From: an uncultured Flavobacteriales bacterium
Lineage (GTDB): Bacteria; Bacteroidota; Bacteroidia; Flavobacteriales; Crocinitomicaceae
DNA: 64,000 nt
Direction: 5' to 3'
Assembly (NCBI GenBank): GCA_946479285.1
Contig: CAMLFH010000001.1
Span: forward strand, 372,001 to 436,000
Part shown: positions 43,446 through 52,023 of the stretch, in pieces
Layout of the letters: each line of letters opens with the position of its first letter
How positions within the stretch are numbered: position 1 is the stretch's first letter
Notes under the pieces: model-generated
Databases searched by the model: none
What the model was told of the DNA's origin: nothing
What the model saw: only the letters and a program-made list of their open reading frames with translations
Position numbers and translations under genes: made by a program

Positions 43446-44819
43446 ATGGATGCATTAATAATTGTTTTTGCCAGTGGATTGATTTCCTTATTTGCTGCTT
43501 TTGCAAAGAAACCTTGGTTAGTTGTAAGCTCAGCAATGGCTGGTTTGTTGGCCGCTATTATCGTTATTATCGGACAACTTCAAACCGGAAAGGCATTTTT
43601 TGATTTTCTGACTTACGAAGGATTAGCTTTTGATCAATATGCATTGCTTTTCAGTTTGGCGATCTGCGTTTTATCTCTTTTGATTATAGGGATCGGATAC
43701 GAAAGATTCAAAGAAAATCCGGTACACACCGGGGAATACATAGGTTTATTGATGTTCTCCGCAACCGGGGCAATGATCATGACGGCTTACACGGATATGT
43801 TCATGTTCTTCCTGGGTCTGGAGATCCTTTCTATTCCGATTTACGTCATGGCGGGAAGTAACAAGGCGGATGTTCGCTCTTCGGAAGCTTCTTTGAAATA
43901 TTTCCTTACAGGTTCATTTGCAACAGGAATTTTCTTATTTGGTTTGGCTTGGGTTTACGGTGCAACCGGAACCTTCAAATTGATTGAAATTCAGGCTAAA
44001 ATTGCTGAAATGGACACGCTTAGTCCCATTTTGATGATCGGTGTTCTATTGATCATGGCTTCATTTATTTTCAAAATTGGTGCCGCACCATTCCATTTCT
44101 GGAGTCCGGATGTATATGACGGAGCTCCGCCGGCAGTAACCGGATTTATGGCATCTGTCGTAAAAATTGCAGCATTCTATGCATTCCTTAAAATGTTCGT
44201 TGTTTGTTTTGGACAGGGAGAATTATACGAATTCTGGAAAGGCGCTTTAGTTGTAATGACTATCATCACGCTTTTTGTCGGGAATTTATCGGCTCTGCGC
44301 CAGGTAAAGTTTAAGCGTTTACTGGCTTATTCTTCCATTACTCATGTGGGTTACACACTTTTGTTGTTCGTTTCTGAGGGGAATACTGCTAATACATTGT
44401 GGTTCTATATGTTCTCATACGGATTCTCAATCGTAGGAATTATTGCCGTTGCAATTGCCGTAAACGATTCGGAAGACCGCATTGAGGGCTTGAGAGGATT
44501 GGGTAAAAGAAATCCGTTCCTGGCTGTCGTCGGAGTTGTTGCCTTGTTGTCACTTGCAGGAATTCCGCCAACGTCCGGATTCTTCGCAAAATATGTTTTA
44601 TTCTCTGCAGCCTGGAAGAATGCTTCCTGGTTGGTCATCATTGCATTGATCAATTCCGGGATCAGTATCTATTATTACCTGAAAGTATTGGTAACAATCG
44701 TTTCTCCGGCAGATCAGGAAGTTGAAAAAATCAAGCTGTCTCCTTTGACAGTTGCAGTTTTGACAATTGCATTAGCCGGGATGCTTGGATTTAGTTTTGT
44801 TCTTCCTTTGATTTATTGA
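43446..44819 (+). CDS. nuoN: NADH:quinone oxidoreductase subunit N
   Basis: 457-residue antiporter-like subunit (ND2 type), last of the operon. Markers: FFLGLEILSIPIYVMAG, AAPFHFWSPDVYDGAPPAVTGFMASVVK, and KRLLAYSSITHVGY. No terminator was recognised in the 28 to 58 bases before the next gene, so read-through into it is possible. Confidence 0.96.
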   Translation: MDALIIVFASGLISLFAAFAKKPWLVVSSAMAGLLAAIIVIIGQLQTGKAFFDFLTYEGLAFDQYALLFSLAICVLSLLIIGIGYERFKENPVHTGEYIGLLMFSATGAMIMTAYTDMFMFFLGLEILSIPIYVMAGSNKADVRSSEASLKYFLTGSFATGIFLFGLAWVYGATGTFKLIEIQAKIAEMDTLSPILMIGVLLIMASFIFKIGAAPFHFWSPDVYDGAPPAVTGFMASVVKIAAFYAFLKMFVVCFGQGELYEFWKGALVVMTIITLFVGNLSALRQVKFKRLLAYSSITHVGYTLLLFVSEGNTANTLWFYMFSYGFSIVGIIAVAIAVNDSEDRIEGLRGLGKRNPFLAVVGVVALLSLAGIPPTSGFFAKYVLFSAAWKNASWLVIIALINSGISIYYYLKVLVTIVSPADQEVEKIKLSPLTVAVLTIALAGMLGFSFVLPLIY

Positions 44820-44877
44820 GATTCCAATTTTTCTTAAAATAGTAGCTATGCTTCGAAATTCACGCCATTTTTGTGCT

Positions 44878-45786
44878 ATGTTTTTGAAGTATCCCTTTCT
44901 TTTATTTCCGCTTTTTGTTTCCCTCCAGTCTTCTGCCCAGCTCATAGAGAACACAAAAGGGGTTGCCTTTACAGATATTCCTTTCTTTAATACTCAATTT
45001 GTAAAAAGCAGTAAGATCAAGGAAATTCATGGGAAATTCACTTTTAAAAAGCAGGGAGATATCATGCGTGAATCGGAATACGTTTATGTATTTAATTTCG
45101 ATACGCTTGGAAACCTGGTAAGACACTATCAAACTTCAAAAGGTGATCCGGTAACAGATACGAATGTCCGCTTTTACGATTACACACAGGACGGAAGAAT
45201 TGTTCGTAAGCGGATCAGCCAAAAGAGAGGATTTCTTTCTACTTATTATTCCTATAATTCCGAAGGACAAATTGTGAAGGAGGAAGTTTTCCGCGATATT
45301 GATACCATGAACAGCATTTTGAATCCTGCTATTGAAAGAAGTTTACTCTGGAATACGGAAACAATGGATTATCAGCTGTATGAAGGTCAATACAAGAAGA
45401 AAGTATTCAACAGTTATGGAAATCAATACCTGGAAGTGACCAAATACAAGGACAGCCTGGGCTATTTGTCGCGTGAAGAAGAATTGTTTACCATTACCAG
45501 AAATCGGATTACAACCAAATACCGTTATTCGGATAAAGGATTGATCGAAAATATTTCTGTTTACAAGAACACAGATCCAGTTCCCACTTCCGAGTCGCGT
45601 TACACGTATGATACTTTTGGAAACCTGCAGTCAAAACTCATTTATAAAGACGGAGTTTTTATCACGGAATATCAGATTATCTACAGCGGGTTGACCGGTT
45701 TGCTTTATTCTGTGATTATGAGAGAGGTTAGTAATAACTTTATCTCTATTATTCGTTTTTCGGAGCCAACTTTCTGGGATAATTAG
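44878..45786 (+). CDS. Exported protein of unknown function
   Basis: 302 residues from the ATG at 44878, which gives a clean signal peptide (MFLKYPFLLFPLFVSLQSSAQ); an in-frame ATG at 44848 would add ten residues. The chain is Tyr/Ser/Asp/Lys-rich and strand-rich with loosely repeating units of the YxYDxxGNLxSK / YSYNSEGQIVKEE type, reminiscent of YD/RHS-like beta repeats. No T9SS tail. It follows nuoN by 58 bases but has no obvious connection to complex I. A repeat element separates it from the convergent gene downstream. Confidence 0.75.
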   Translation: MFLKYPFLLFPLFVSLQSSAQLIENTKGVAFTDIPFFNTQFVKSSKIKEIHGKFTFKKQGDIMRESEYVYVFNFDTLGNLVRHYQTSKGDPVTDTNVRFYDYTQDGRIVRKRISQKRGFLSTYYSYNSEGQIVKEEVFRDIDTMNSILNPAIERSLLWNTETMDYQLYEGQYKKKVFNSYGNQYLEVTKYKDSLGYLSREEELFTITRNRITTKYRYSDKGLIENISVYKNTDPVPTSESRYTYDTFGNLQSKLIYKDGVFITEYQIIYSGLTGLLYSVIMREVSNNFISIIRFSEPTFWDN

Positions 45787-45813
45787 TAATACACAGAGAT
45801 CAATCGGTTTGTC

Positions 45814-45966
45814 CTCCCCCTTGCGTCCCCCTCCCAAAGGGGGAGTTGAGAATCCTACCTGTTAAAAAGAAACCGGATCTGAAGTTTTTAATCAGTTTAG
45901 AATTATTGTTTTTTTGAAAGCGGAATTAAAATTTCCCCCTTTGGGAGGGGGATGAAAGGGGGAGGA
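45814..45966. repeat. 150-bp inverted-repeat intergenic element, copy 2
   Basis: Left arm 45814-45845 and right arm 45932-45966 mirror each other and the arms of copy 1 (4688-4837). The 86-base centre can be aligned with that of copy 1: both begin GAGAnTC and end with GAAAG...TTAAAATTTCCCCC. Confidence 0.8.
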
Positions 45967-45991
45967 TATAAAGTGACCTTATTGTTATAAA

Positions 45992-46024
45992 CAAAAAATC
46001 CCTCCTACCGAAGTAAAAGGGATT
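45992..46024 (-). terminator. Terminator of the 46052-46933 gene
   Basis: On the minus strand AATCCCT...AGGGATT with an inner TAC-TTCG-GTA mini-stem, followed by TTTTTTG. Well placed 28 bases after the stop codon. Confidence 0.75.
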
Positions 46025-46051
46025 CTCTTTTATGTTGTATGTTTTGGTTGC

Positions 46052-46933
46052 TTATAATTGTCCGTCAGAATGGTATACACCACCTTTGTATACTTTCACT
46101 TTTAGAAGGATTCCGTCACTGTCATAGACATATACTTTTCCATCCCAAAGGGCGCCGTTCTTGAAATCTCCGTCTTGCCAGATTTCTCCGTCACTGTTGT
46201 ATACTTTGTTGTAACCGTTAGGAGCCCATTTTACACCTTGTGTTTTTGGAGTCCCACCGCCAAGTGAAGGGGCTTTTTCTTTAGATTGTCCGGGATCTTT
46301 GACTTTCACCATCGGATTAACCGGATCTTTTTGTTCAGATTTAGTTTGATTACCTGAACCATCAAAGTATGCAATTTCTTTTACATCACCATTTTCATAG
46401 TATCGAACGGCTTTCCCGGAAATTACTCCATTGTTTGAATTGTATTCGTACTCTAACTGCCCATTCGGGTAATAGTAACGAATTTTTCCGTTTTCCTTTC
46501 CTACCTCGTTATAAAATCCTTTATAAGAGACCTGACCATTTTCAAACTTACGGATCAATGAGTCTTTATAGATGTTTTTCTCAAAAACTCCTTTCTCTTT
46601 CTCCTGACCGTTTGGCCAATATTTGGTAAATGCTCCTTTTGGGCGATTGTTTTCGTAATTTCCTTTGAGAGATGGAGTCGATCCATCGGTGTGGTACTTA
46701 ATCCAAATACCTTCCTTGCGGTCATCCACGTATTTTCCTTCCTCTACCTTGCCGTTAGCAGGAATGCCAGAGTCCGGACGGTCTTTACCATAGTAAATCC
46801 ACTTGCCTTGTTTTCTACCCTTCTCATCTGTAACATTTAACTTACCATCTTGATCCGTGAATGGGGATGCCTTAGCAGTCATAAGCAGTGACAGGAAAAA
46901 AACAACGAGTCCGACTTGTTTATACTTCCACAT
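46052..46933 (-). CDS. Exported MORN/YwqK-like repeat protein
   Basis: 293 residues from the ATG at 46931-46933, chosen for its signal peptide (MWKYKQVGLVVFFLSLLMTAKA); the first in-frame ATG at 46999 would add 22 residues and overlap a promoter-like TATCTTTA (plus 46961-46968). The body consists of MORN_2-type units (KQGKWIYYG, KEGIWIKYHTDGS, PKGAFTKYWPNGQEKEKG, NGKIRYYYPNGQLEYEY, ISGKAVRYYENGDVKE), each about 23 residues, ending with a linker and two more units. Such repeats are widespread in exported Bacteroidota proteins of unknown role; relatives are sometimes called toxin-antitoxin YwqK components without proof. Confidence 0.8.
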   Translation of the reverse strand: MWKYKQVGLVVFFLSLLMTAKASPFTDQDGKLNVTDEKGRKQGKWIYYGKDRPDSGIPANGKVEEGKYVDDRKEGIWIKYHTDGSTPSLKGNYENNRPKGAFTKYWPNGQEKEKGVFEKNIYKDSLIRKFENGQVSYKGFYNEVGKENGKIRYYYPNGQLEYEYNSNNGVISGKAVRYYENGDVKEIAYFDGSGNQTKSEQKDPVNPMVKVKDPGQSKEKAPSLGGGTPKTQGVKWAPNGYNKVYNSDGEIWQDGDFKNGALWDGKVYVYDSDGILLKVKVYKGGVYHSDGQL

Positions 46934-47064
46934 GTTTTGAATTAGTTTTGTAGCGCATTCTAAAGATAGAATTATTTTGTTATAGTTGCCTAAATACAAC
47001 CAAAAATTCGCTGAAGTGCTTTTTTTTTTCGATTAACGATGAATAGTTTGATTTTTTCTAACTC

Positions 47065-48000
47065 CTAATCTAAGTTATTTAACATTTCATTAGTGGTTTT
47101 ATCCAAATCATACCGTTCCTTCCAGCCCCAATTTTTACGTGCTTCCGTATCATCGATAGAAGCAGGCCATGAATCAGCAATTGCTTGTCTGAAATCCGGC
47201 TCATAACCAATTGTAAACGAAGGAATTACTTTCTGAATACTCTCAAATATTTGTTTCGGAGTAAAGCTCAATGCAGAAAGATTGTAGCTTGAACGAATTT
47301 TCACCTGCTCAGCCGGTGCTTCCATCAGCTCAATTGTTGCACGAATGGCATCGTCCATAAACATCATCGGAAGAGCCGTATCTTCTTTTAGGAAACAGGT
47401 AAAATGTTCTCCGGCTTTTGCTTTGTAATATATATCCACAGCGTAATCCGTTGTACCGCCGCCAGGAAGACTTTTGTAAGAGATCAGTCCCGGATAACGA
47501 ATACTGCGCACATCCACACCGAACTTATTAAAATAGTACTCACACCATCTTTCACCGGCCTGTTTGGAAATTCCGTAAACAGTACTCGGTTCCATCACTG
47601 TATACTGCGGGGTATTGTTTCTTGGAGTTGTAGGCCCGAAAACCGCAATCGATGACGGCCAGAAAATTTTTGAAATATGACCTTCTTTTGCCAAATCTAA
47701 AATAATGAACAAACTTTCCATGTTCAGTTTCCAGGCAAAATCAGGGTTTTTCTCTGCAGTAGCTGAAAGCAATGCTGCAAGCAGGTAAACATCCGAAAAC
47801 TGCTGTTCAATAATATAAGAGCGAACCAAGTCCTTGTTCAGGGCATCCAGTTTGATATAAGGTCCGTTTGAAAGGTTTTCAGGACATTCATCTTTTAAAT
47901 CAGCAGCGACCACATTTTGAGCACCAAATTTCTCTCTCAATGCAAGTACCAGCTCGGTACCAATTTGTCCGCAAGAACCTAAAACCAGAATTTTTTTCAT
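47065..48000 (-). CDS. SDR-type L-threonine 3-dehydrogenase
   Basis: 311 residues from the ATG at 47998-48000. Rossmann motif GSCGQIG (8-14) for NAD, active-site Ser near 116-117 (WPSSIAVFG), Tyr142 and Lys146 in STVYGISKQ. The segments RYPGLISYK and PGGGTTDYAVDIYYKA are those of the extended-SDR threonine dehydrogenase (the animal and bacterial short type), which oxidises threonine to 2-amino-3-ketobutyrate. A UDP-sugar epimerase is the main alternative, but the GGGTTDYAV loop argues against it. An upstream in-frame ATG at 48075 is ignored because the promoter box lies between. Confidence 0.85.
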   Translation of the reverse strand: MKKILVLGSCGQIGTELVLALREKFGAQNVVAADLKDECPENLSNGPYIKLDALNKDLVRSYIIEQQFSDVYLLAALLSATAEKNPDFAWKLNMESLFIILDLAKEGHISKIFWPSSIAVFGPTTPRNNTPQYTVMEPSTVYGISKQAGERWCEYYFNKFGVDVRSIRYPGLISYKSLPGGGTTDYAVDIYYKAKAGEHFTCFLKEDTALPMMFMDDAIRATIELMEAPAEQVKIRSSYNLSALSFTPKQIFESIQKVIPSFTIGYEPDFRQAIADSWPASIDDTEARKNWGWKERYDLDKTTNEMLNNLD

Positions 48001-48017
48001 TGGGTGCGATTTGAGCG

Positions 48018-48047
48018 CAAATATACTTTTTTTTCCAACGAATGAAA
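48018..48047 (-). promoter_or_regulatory. Candidate promoter of the threonine dehydrogenase gene
   Basis: Minus-strand TATATTTG (plus 48018-48025) matches TAnnTTTG. A TTTC (plus 48044-48047) lies 18 bases upstream. Leader about 12 bases. Confidence 0.55.
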
Positions 48048-48104
48048 GTTTTAACTTTCGGTTAAAAACTGACAAATCTCATTTTTTAGTTCTCTTTTTG
48101 TCGG

Positions 48105-48112
48105 TATTTTTG
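48105..48112 (+). promoter_or_regulatory. Candidate promoter -7 box upstream of hmgA
   Basis: TATTTTTG, an exact match. No good -33 box. A transcript from here would carry about 118 bases before hmgA and would begin just before a short ORF at 48130. Confidence 0.4.
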
Positions 48113-48129
48113 TTTAACTTTCAGATACT

Positions 48130-48186
48130 ATGTGGTTGGAATTGATGGTAAAACTAATGTGGATGCTTATTCGAAAACCTGAATGA
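48130..48186 (+). CDS. Possible 18-residue leader ORF before hmgA
   Basis: ATG to TGA encoding MWLELMVKLMWMLIRKPE, hydrophobic with a basic tail. It starts 17 bases after a TAnnTTTG box and ends 50 bases before hmgA. It may be a chance ORF, a microprotein or a leader peptide; no pairing of hairpins that would suggest attenuation was established. Confidence 0.25.
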   Translation: MWLELMVKLMWMLIRKPE

Positions 48187-48235
48187 GAAAGATTACTTTT
48201 TAGTGTCGAATTGTTAAAAACTAAATAAAATAAAC

Positions 48236-49396
48236 ATGCCTTTTTACTATAATTTGGGGAAAATTCCCCCTAAAAGACATACACAATTCCGTAAAGAATC
48301 CGGTGATTTGTACTACGAACAATTGTTCGGGACAGAGGGATTCCATGGATTTTCGTCGCTGCTCTATCACGTGCACCGGCCAACGATGGTAAAATCGGTT
48401 AAAGAGTTGAAGGATCTGACACCAATTCCTGCGGTGAATAAGAATATTACTTCCCGCATGCTGAAAGGATTCACTATTGCTCCGAAAGACGACTTTTTGG
48501 ATGCTCGTGAGGTAGTTCTGTTTAACAATGACCTGAACATTGCACTTGCTGCACCTAAAAAGTCAATGACGACTTATTTCTACAAGAATGCAGATGCAGA
48601 TGAAGTGATTTTCATTCACGAAGGAAGCGGAAAGCTGCGAACAATGCTTGGAAATATTCCATTCAGTTACGGAGATTATTTGGTTGTTCCGCGTGGAATG
48701 ATCTACCAGATGGAGTTTGAGACAGAGAAAAACCGCTTGTTTATTGTAGAATCGTTTTCTCCGATCTATACACCACGTAATTACCGCAACAAATTCGGAC
48801 AATTGCTTGAGCACTCTCCTTTTTGTGAGCGCGATTTCAGAGCACCAACCGAATTGGAAACGCACGACGAATTAGGAACCTTCACGATGAGGATCAAAAA
48901 GGAAAACATGCTCCATGAATTGGAATATGCTTCACACCCTTTTGATGTAGTGGGCTGGGACGGATATAATTTCCCGTATGCTTTTTCCATTCACGATTTT
49001 GAACCGATCACAGGTCGCGTTCATCAGCCGCCACCCGTGCACCAAACATTTGAGGCGCACAATTTCGTGATTTGTTCATTCGTTCCAAGAATGTATGATT
49101 ACCACCCGCTTTCTATTCCGGCACCGTATAATCACAGTAATATTGATTCAGATGAATTGTTGTATTACGTAGACGGTGACTTTATGAGCAGGAATCACGT
49201 GGAGAAAGGGTATATTTCCCTGCATCCGGGAGGAATTCCACATGGACCGCATCCGGGAGCTTATGAAAGAAGCATCGGACAAACAGAAACGAAAGAGCTT
49301 GCCGTAATGGTAGACACTTTCCGACCTTTGAAATTAACACAGGCAGCTGTTGATATGGAAGATGATTCCTACGCAACGAGCTGGCTGGATAAATAA
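48236..49396 (+). CDS. hmgA: Homogentisate 1,2-dioxygenase
   Basis: 386-residue iron dioxygenase that opens the ring of homogentisate in tyrosine and phenylalanine degradation. The N-terminus MPFYYNLGKIPPKRHTQFRK and the iron-site region YNHSNIDSDELLYYVDGDFM...HPGGIPHGPHPG (His300, Glu307 and His336 as likely ligands) support the call. It is shorter than the 430-450 residue proteobacterial and human enzymes, as is usual in Bacteroidota. hppD, the preceding step, follows after 88 bases. Confidence 0.93.
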   Translation: MPFYYNLGKIPPKRHTQFRKESGDLYYEQLFGTEGFHGFSSLLYHVHRPTMVKSVKELKDLTPIPAVNKNITSRMLKGFTIAPKDDFLDAREVVLFNNDLNIALAAPKKSMTTYFYKNADADEVIFIHEGSGKLRTMLGNIPFSYGDYLVVPRGMIYQMEFETEKNRLFIVESFSPIYTPRNYRNKFGQLLEHSPFCERDFRAPTELETHDELGTFTMRIKKENMLHELEYASHPFDVVGWDGYNFPYAFSIHDFEPITGRVHQPPPVHQTFEAHNFVICSFVPRMYDYHPLSIPAPYNHSNIDSDELLYYVDGDFMSRNHVEKGYISLHPGGIPHGPHPGAYERSIGQTETKELAVMVDTFRPLKLTQAAVDMEDDSYATSWLDK

Positions 49397-49430
49397 TTCC
49401 GAATTACGAGTTCCGAATTCCGAATTGAAA
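49397..49430 (+). repeat. Short direct repeats in the hmgA-hppD spacer
   Basis: Three near-copies of TTCCGAATT separated by a few bases, starting at the hmgA stop. Similar AATTCCGAATTACGAATT strings occur between genes in many Bacteroidota from memory. No stem or promoter was assigned. Confidence 0.4.
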
Positions 49431-49484
49431 TGGAATTCTATGACTTGATAATTCATCATTGAAAAATTGATAATTAAAAGAAAC

Positions 49485-50648
49485 ATGAGTAACGAAATTA
49501 AAAACGTAGAATACGGATTAGAGAAAATTTTTGAAGGAGCACAAGACTTTTTGCCTTTGTTGGGAACAGATTATGTGGAGTTTTATGTGGGAAATGCGAA
49601 ACAAGCGGCTCATTATTATAAAACAGCATTTGGTTTTCAGGATTTAGCTTATGCAGGTTTAGAGACCGGCGTGAAAGATCGTGCATCTTATGTATTGAAG
49701 CAAGACAAGATCCGAATCGTATTGACGACGGCACTTGTTAGTGATTCACCGATTGGAGAACACGTGAAAAAGCACGGTGACGGGGTAAAAGTGATTGCAC
49801 TTTGGGTAGAAGATTCCAGAAAATCTTATGAAGAAACAACCAAAAGAGGCGCGAAGTCTTTCTTCGAACCAATGGTTGAATCGGATGAAAACGGAGAAGT
49901 TGTTCGTTCCGGGATTTACGGAGCTTACGGTGAGACGGTTTTTGTTTTCGTTGAACGCAAAAATTACACAGGTATTTTTATGCCGGGTTACGTCGAGCAC
50001 AAATCAGCTTACAACCCGGAACCGGTAGGATTGAAGTTCATTGATCACATGGTTGGGAATACGGACTGGAACAGGATGAACGAAGCAGTGAAATGGTTTG
50101 AAGATGTCATGGGATTTGTAAATTTCCTTTCATTCGATGACAAACAAATCACAACGGAATATTCTGCCTTGATGTCGAAAGTAATGTCGAACGGAAATGG
50201 CCGCATTAAATTCCCGATTAACGAGCCTGCTGAAGGTAAAAAACGTTCTCAAATTGAAGAATACATTAATTTCTACGAAGGTGAGGGTGTTCAGCACATT
50301 GCAGTTGCAACAGATGACATCATCAAAACAGTAGCGGATATGCGTTCTCGTGGAGTTGAGTTCTTGTCAACGCCTCCGCAGGAATATTACGATGCAATCC
50401 CGGAACGTTTGAAAGACCACATGTCGAAATTCAAAGAAGATATCAACGAATTGCAAAAGTTGGGGATCATGATTGATGCGGATGAGGAAGGTTATTTGCT
50501 TCAGATTTTCACCAAGCCGGTAGAAGATCGCCCAACTGTTTTCTTCGAAGTTATTCAGCGAATGGGAGCAAAAGGATTCGGAGCAGGAAACTTCAAAGCT
50601 TTGTTTGAATCCATTGAAAGAGAGCAAGAGAAAAGAGGAACACTATAA
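49485..50648 (+). CDS. hppD: 4-hydroxyphenylpyruvate dioxygenase
   Basis: 387 residues from the ATG at 49485 (an earlier in-frame ATG at 49467 adds six residues). Converts 4-hydroxyphenylpyruvate to homogentisate. Two vicinal-oxygen-chelate domains are visible; the iron ligands are His188 (FIDHMVGN), His271 (VQHIAVAT) and Glu355 (FFEVIQRMG), and the C-terminal GFGAGNFKALFESIEREQ is the family signature. The order hmgA-hppD means the product of the second gene feeds the first. Confidence 0.96.
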   Translation: MSNEIKNVEYGLEKIFEGAQDFLPLLGTDYVEFYVGNAKQAAHYYKTAFGFQDLAYAGLETGVKDRASYVLKQDKIRIVLTTALVSDSPIGEHVKKHGDGVKVIALWVEDSRKSYEETTKRGAKSFFEPMVESDENGEVVRSGIYGAYGETVFVFVERKNYTGIFMPGYVEHKSAYNPEPVGLKFIDHMVGNTDWNRMNEAVKWFEDVMGFVNFLSFDDKQITTEYSALMSKVMSNGNGRIKFPINEPAEGKKRSQIEEYINFYEGEGVQHIAVATDDIIKTVADMRSRGVEFLSTPPQEYYDAIPERLKDHMSKFKEDINELQKLGIMIDADEEGYLLQIFTKPVEDRPTVFFEVIQRMGAKGFGAGNFKALFESIEREQEKRGTL

Positions 50649-50649
50649 A

Positions 50650-50687
50650 AACAAGTAGGGGCGTGATTAATCGTGCCCCTACTTGTT
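50650..50687. terminator. Palindromic terminator after hppD
   Basis: AACAAGTAGGGGC, 12-base loop, GCCCCTACTTGTT: a 13-bp stem. It lies between convergent hppD and the FkbM gene and may serve both. Member of the GTAGGG...CCCTAC family. Confidence 0.75.
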
Positions 50688-50711
50688 CATTCAAATCTTG
50701 AATGACATATC

Positions 50712-51497
50712 TCAAAGATATTCCCGGATCAACCCCAATTTCTCCTTTGGAACAAAAAGCGTGTCGTCGCTTCCCCAATTTTCTTTCGAAATATCGCTTA
50801 GCGGAGTTAGTTTTCCGCTATTCAGTTTGTAGGTGATGTAATCCAATTCTTTAAAAAATGCCAGTATTTCTTCGAAGTTATCAGCCCAGCATTCCGCCTG
50901 AACGATTGGTTTTCTACTGGCAAACAGGGCCTTCATATCCTGGAAAACAATCCATTCGTACCCTTCAATATCACATTTGATGTAATCGATTCGCTCTAAA
51001 TCAGCAAAAACTTCACTTCCTTTTTTCAGAGAAGCTGCAAAGGTGTTTTTTTCATCTGCTTTTTCGTTCTCGCCGTACAAAATAGAAGGCAATCCGGTTC
51101 TCAGGTAGCCCAATTCTCTTACAGCCTGTGGAATTCCAAGTACAATTTCGTCTACATTTTCTGCTCCAAGTGCAAACCCGCAGATCACACTGTTGTTTGC
51201 CCATGAAAGCTGTTTGGTCAGTTGTTTTCTGAAAGGTGTAACGGGTTCAACGCTGTAAACTTTCCCGTTCGGGCCAACTGCTTTGCAGAATGTATTGGAA
51301 AAATAACCCAGGTTTGCCCCGATATCAATCACAATATATCCTGGTTTTACCAGTTTCTTTACGAAATAATGCCATTTGAAAGTTGGCTTGTTCTTAAGGG
51401 CTCCGCTACTGAATGCAAAAAAAAAGGACTTTCTCAGAACAGCTAAATAACCATTGATACCTAATGTTCGATAGAGTAGTTTCTTTAAGGCTTGCAT
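50712..51497 (-). CDS. FkbM-family methyltransferase
   Basis: 261-residue SAM-dependent methyltransferase. Motif I is IVIDIGANLGYFS (about 55-67), and IDYIKCDIEGYEW near 168-180 is the FkbM signature with the catalytic-loop DIEG. FkbM proteins O-methylate natural products or surface glycans. The gene ends convergently to hppD and lies upstream of nothing it obviously serves, but the glycosyltransferase and O-acylation genes on the same strand (52-60 kb) make glycan methylation a reasonable guess. Confidence 0.88.
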   Translation of the reverse strand: MQALKKLLYRTLGINGYLAVLRKSFFFAFSSGALKNKPTFKWHYFVKKLVKPGYIVIDIGANLGYFSNTFCKAVGPNGKVYSVEPVTPFRKQLTKQLSWANNSVICGFALGAENVDEIVLGIPQAVRELGYLRTGLPSILYGENEKADEKNTFAASLKKGSEVFADLERIDYIKCDIEGYEWIVFQDMKALFASRKPIVQAECWADNFEEILAFFKELDYITYKLNSGKLTPLSDISKENWGSDDTLFVPKEKLGLIREYL

Positions 51498-51537
51498 TGT
51501 TCGTTTTTAGATTAAATATAGAGATTATTCAATGGGT

Positions 51538-51948
51538 TTACCCAATCATGACACCTTTTCCGCCTAATTTTGGAATGGCAGTCATATTTTGTTCAGTGAT
51601 TGTTTCAGGAAGGAAAATGAATCGTTTGTCGTACATCACATCATCTGCCCAAAAAGAAACCCAGTATTCATTAGTAAGACCAAAAACTTCTTCCATGATC
51701 GGTTCGATCTTCGCCGCTTCATCCGGTAAAAGCACTTCCAGGGAATGACGCAGAGTAGAAGTTTTGATCTTCTCACCGGTATTCACATCTTCACCGTAAC
51801 CACGACTTGTGATAATGATTCCTTCCATGATATCGTCACGCAGGTTCAGCAGATATACATAATGCTGCGTTCCGCCTTCTTCATTGATTTCGGGAACAAT
51901 CACCATTTTTACATTTTCAACAACCGGGCCTTTCAATTCTTCGCGCAT
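51538..51948 (-). CDS. Conserved protein of unknown function
   Basis: 136 residues from the ATG at 51946-51948. A longer frame would start at a TTG (51970-51972) that lies inside the promoter box, so I reject it. Soluble, acidic, strand-rich (MVIVPEINEEGGTQHYVYLLNLR, IMEGIIITSRGYGE). No family recognised. The order with the downstream FkbM gene (41 bases away on the same strand) suggests one transcript. Confidence 0.75.
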   Translation of the reverse strand: MREELKGPVVENVKMVIVPEINEEGGTQHYVYLLNLRDDIMEGIIITSRGYGEDVNTGEKIKTSTLRHSLEVLLPDEAAKIEPIMEEVFGLTNEYWVSFWADDVMYDKRFIFLPETITEQNMTAIPKLGGKGVMIG

Positions 51949-51969
51949 GGCTTTTAGTATTTTGGATTG

Positions 51970-51977
51970 CAAAGTTA
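51970..51977 (-). promoter_or_regulatory. Candidate promoter -7 box for the 51538-51948 gene
   Basis: Minus-strand TAACTTTG, exact TAnnTTTG. It ends 21 bases before the chosen ATG. The nearest TTG upstream is 26 bases away, longer than ideal. Confidence 0.5.
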
Positions 51978-52023
51978 ATCAATTTACTACTTATCTTCTC
52001 CTTCAACGTTCCTCCGGAATAGT

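Noticed and set aside
46934..46999. N-terminal extension of the MORN protein from the ATG at 46999
   Set aside because: Removes the signal peptide from the N-terminus and overlaps a promoter-like TATCTTTA.
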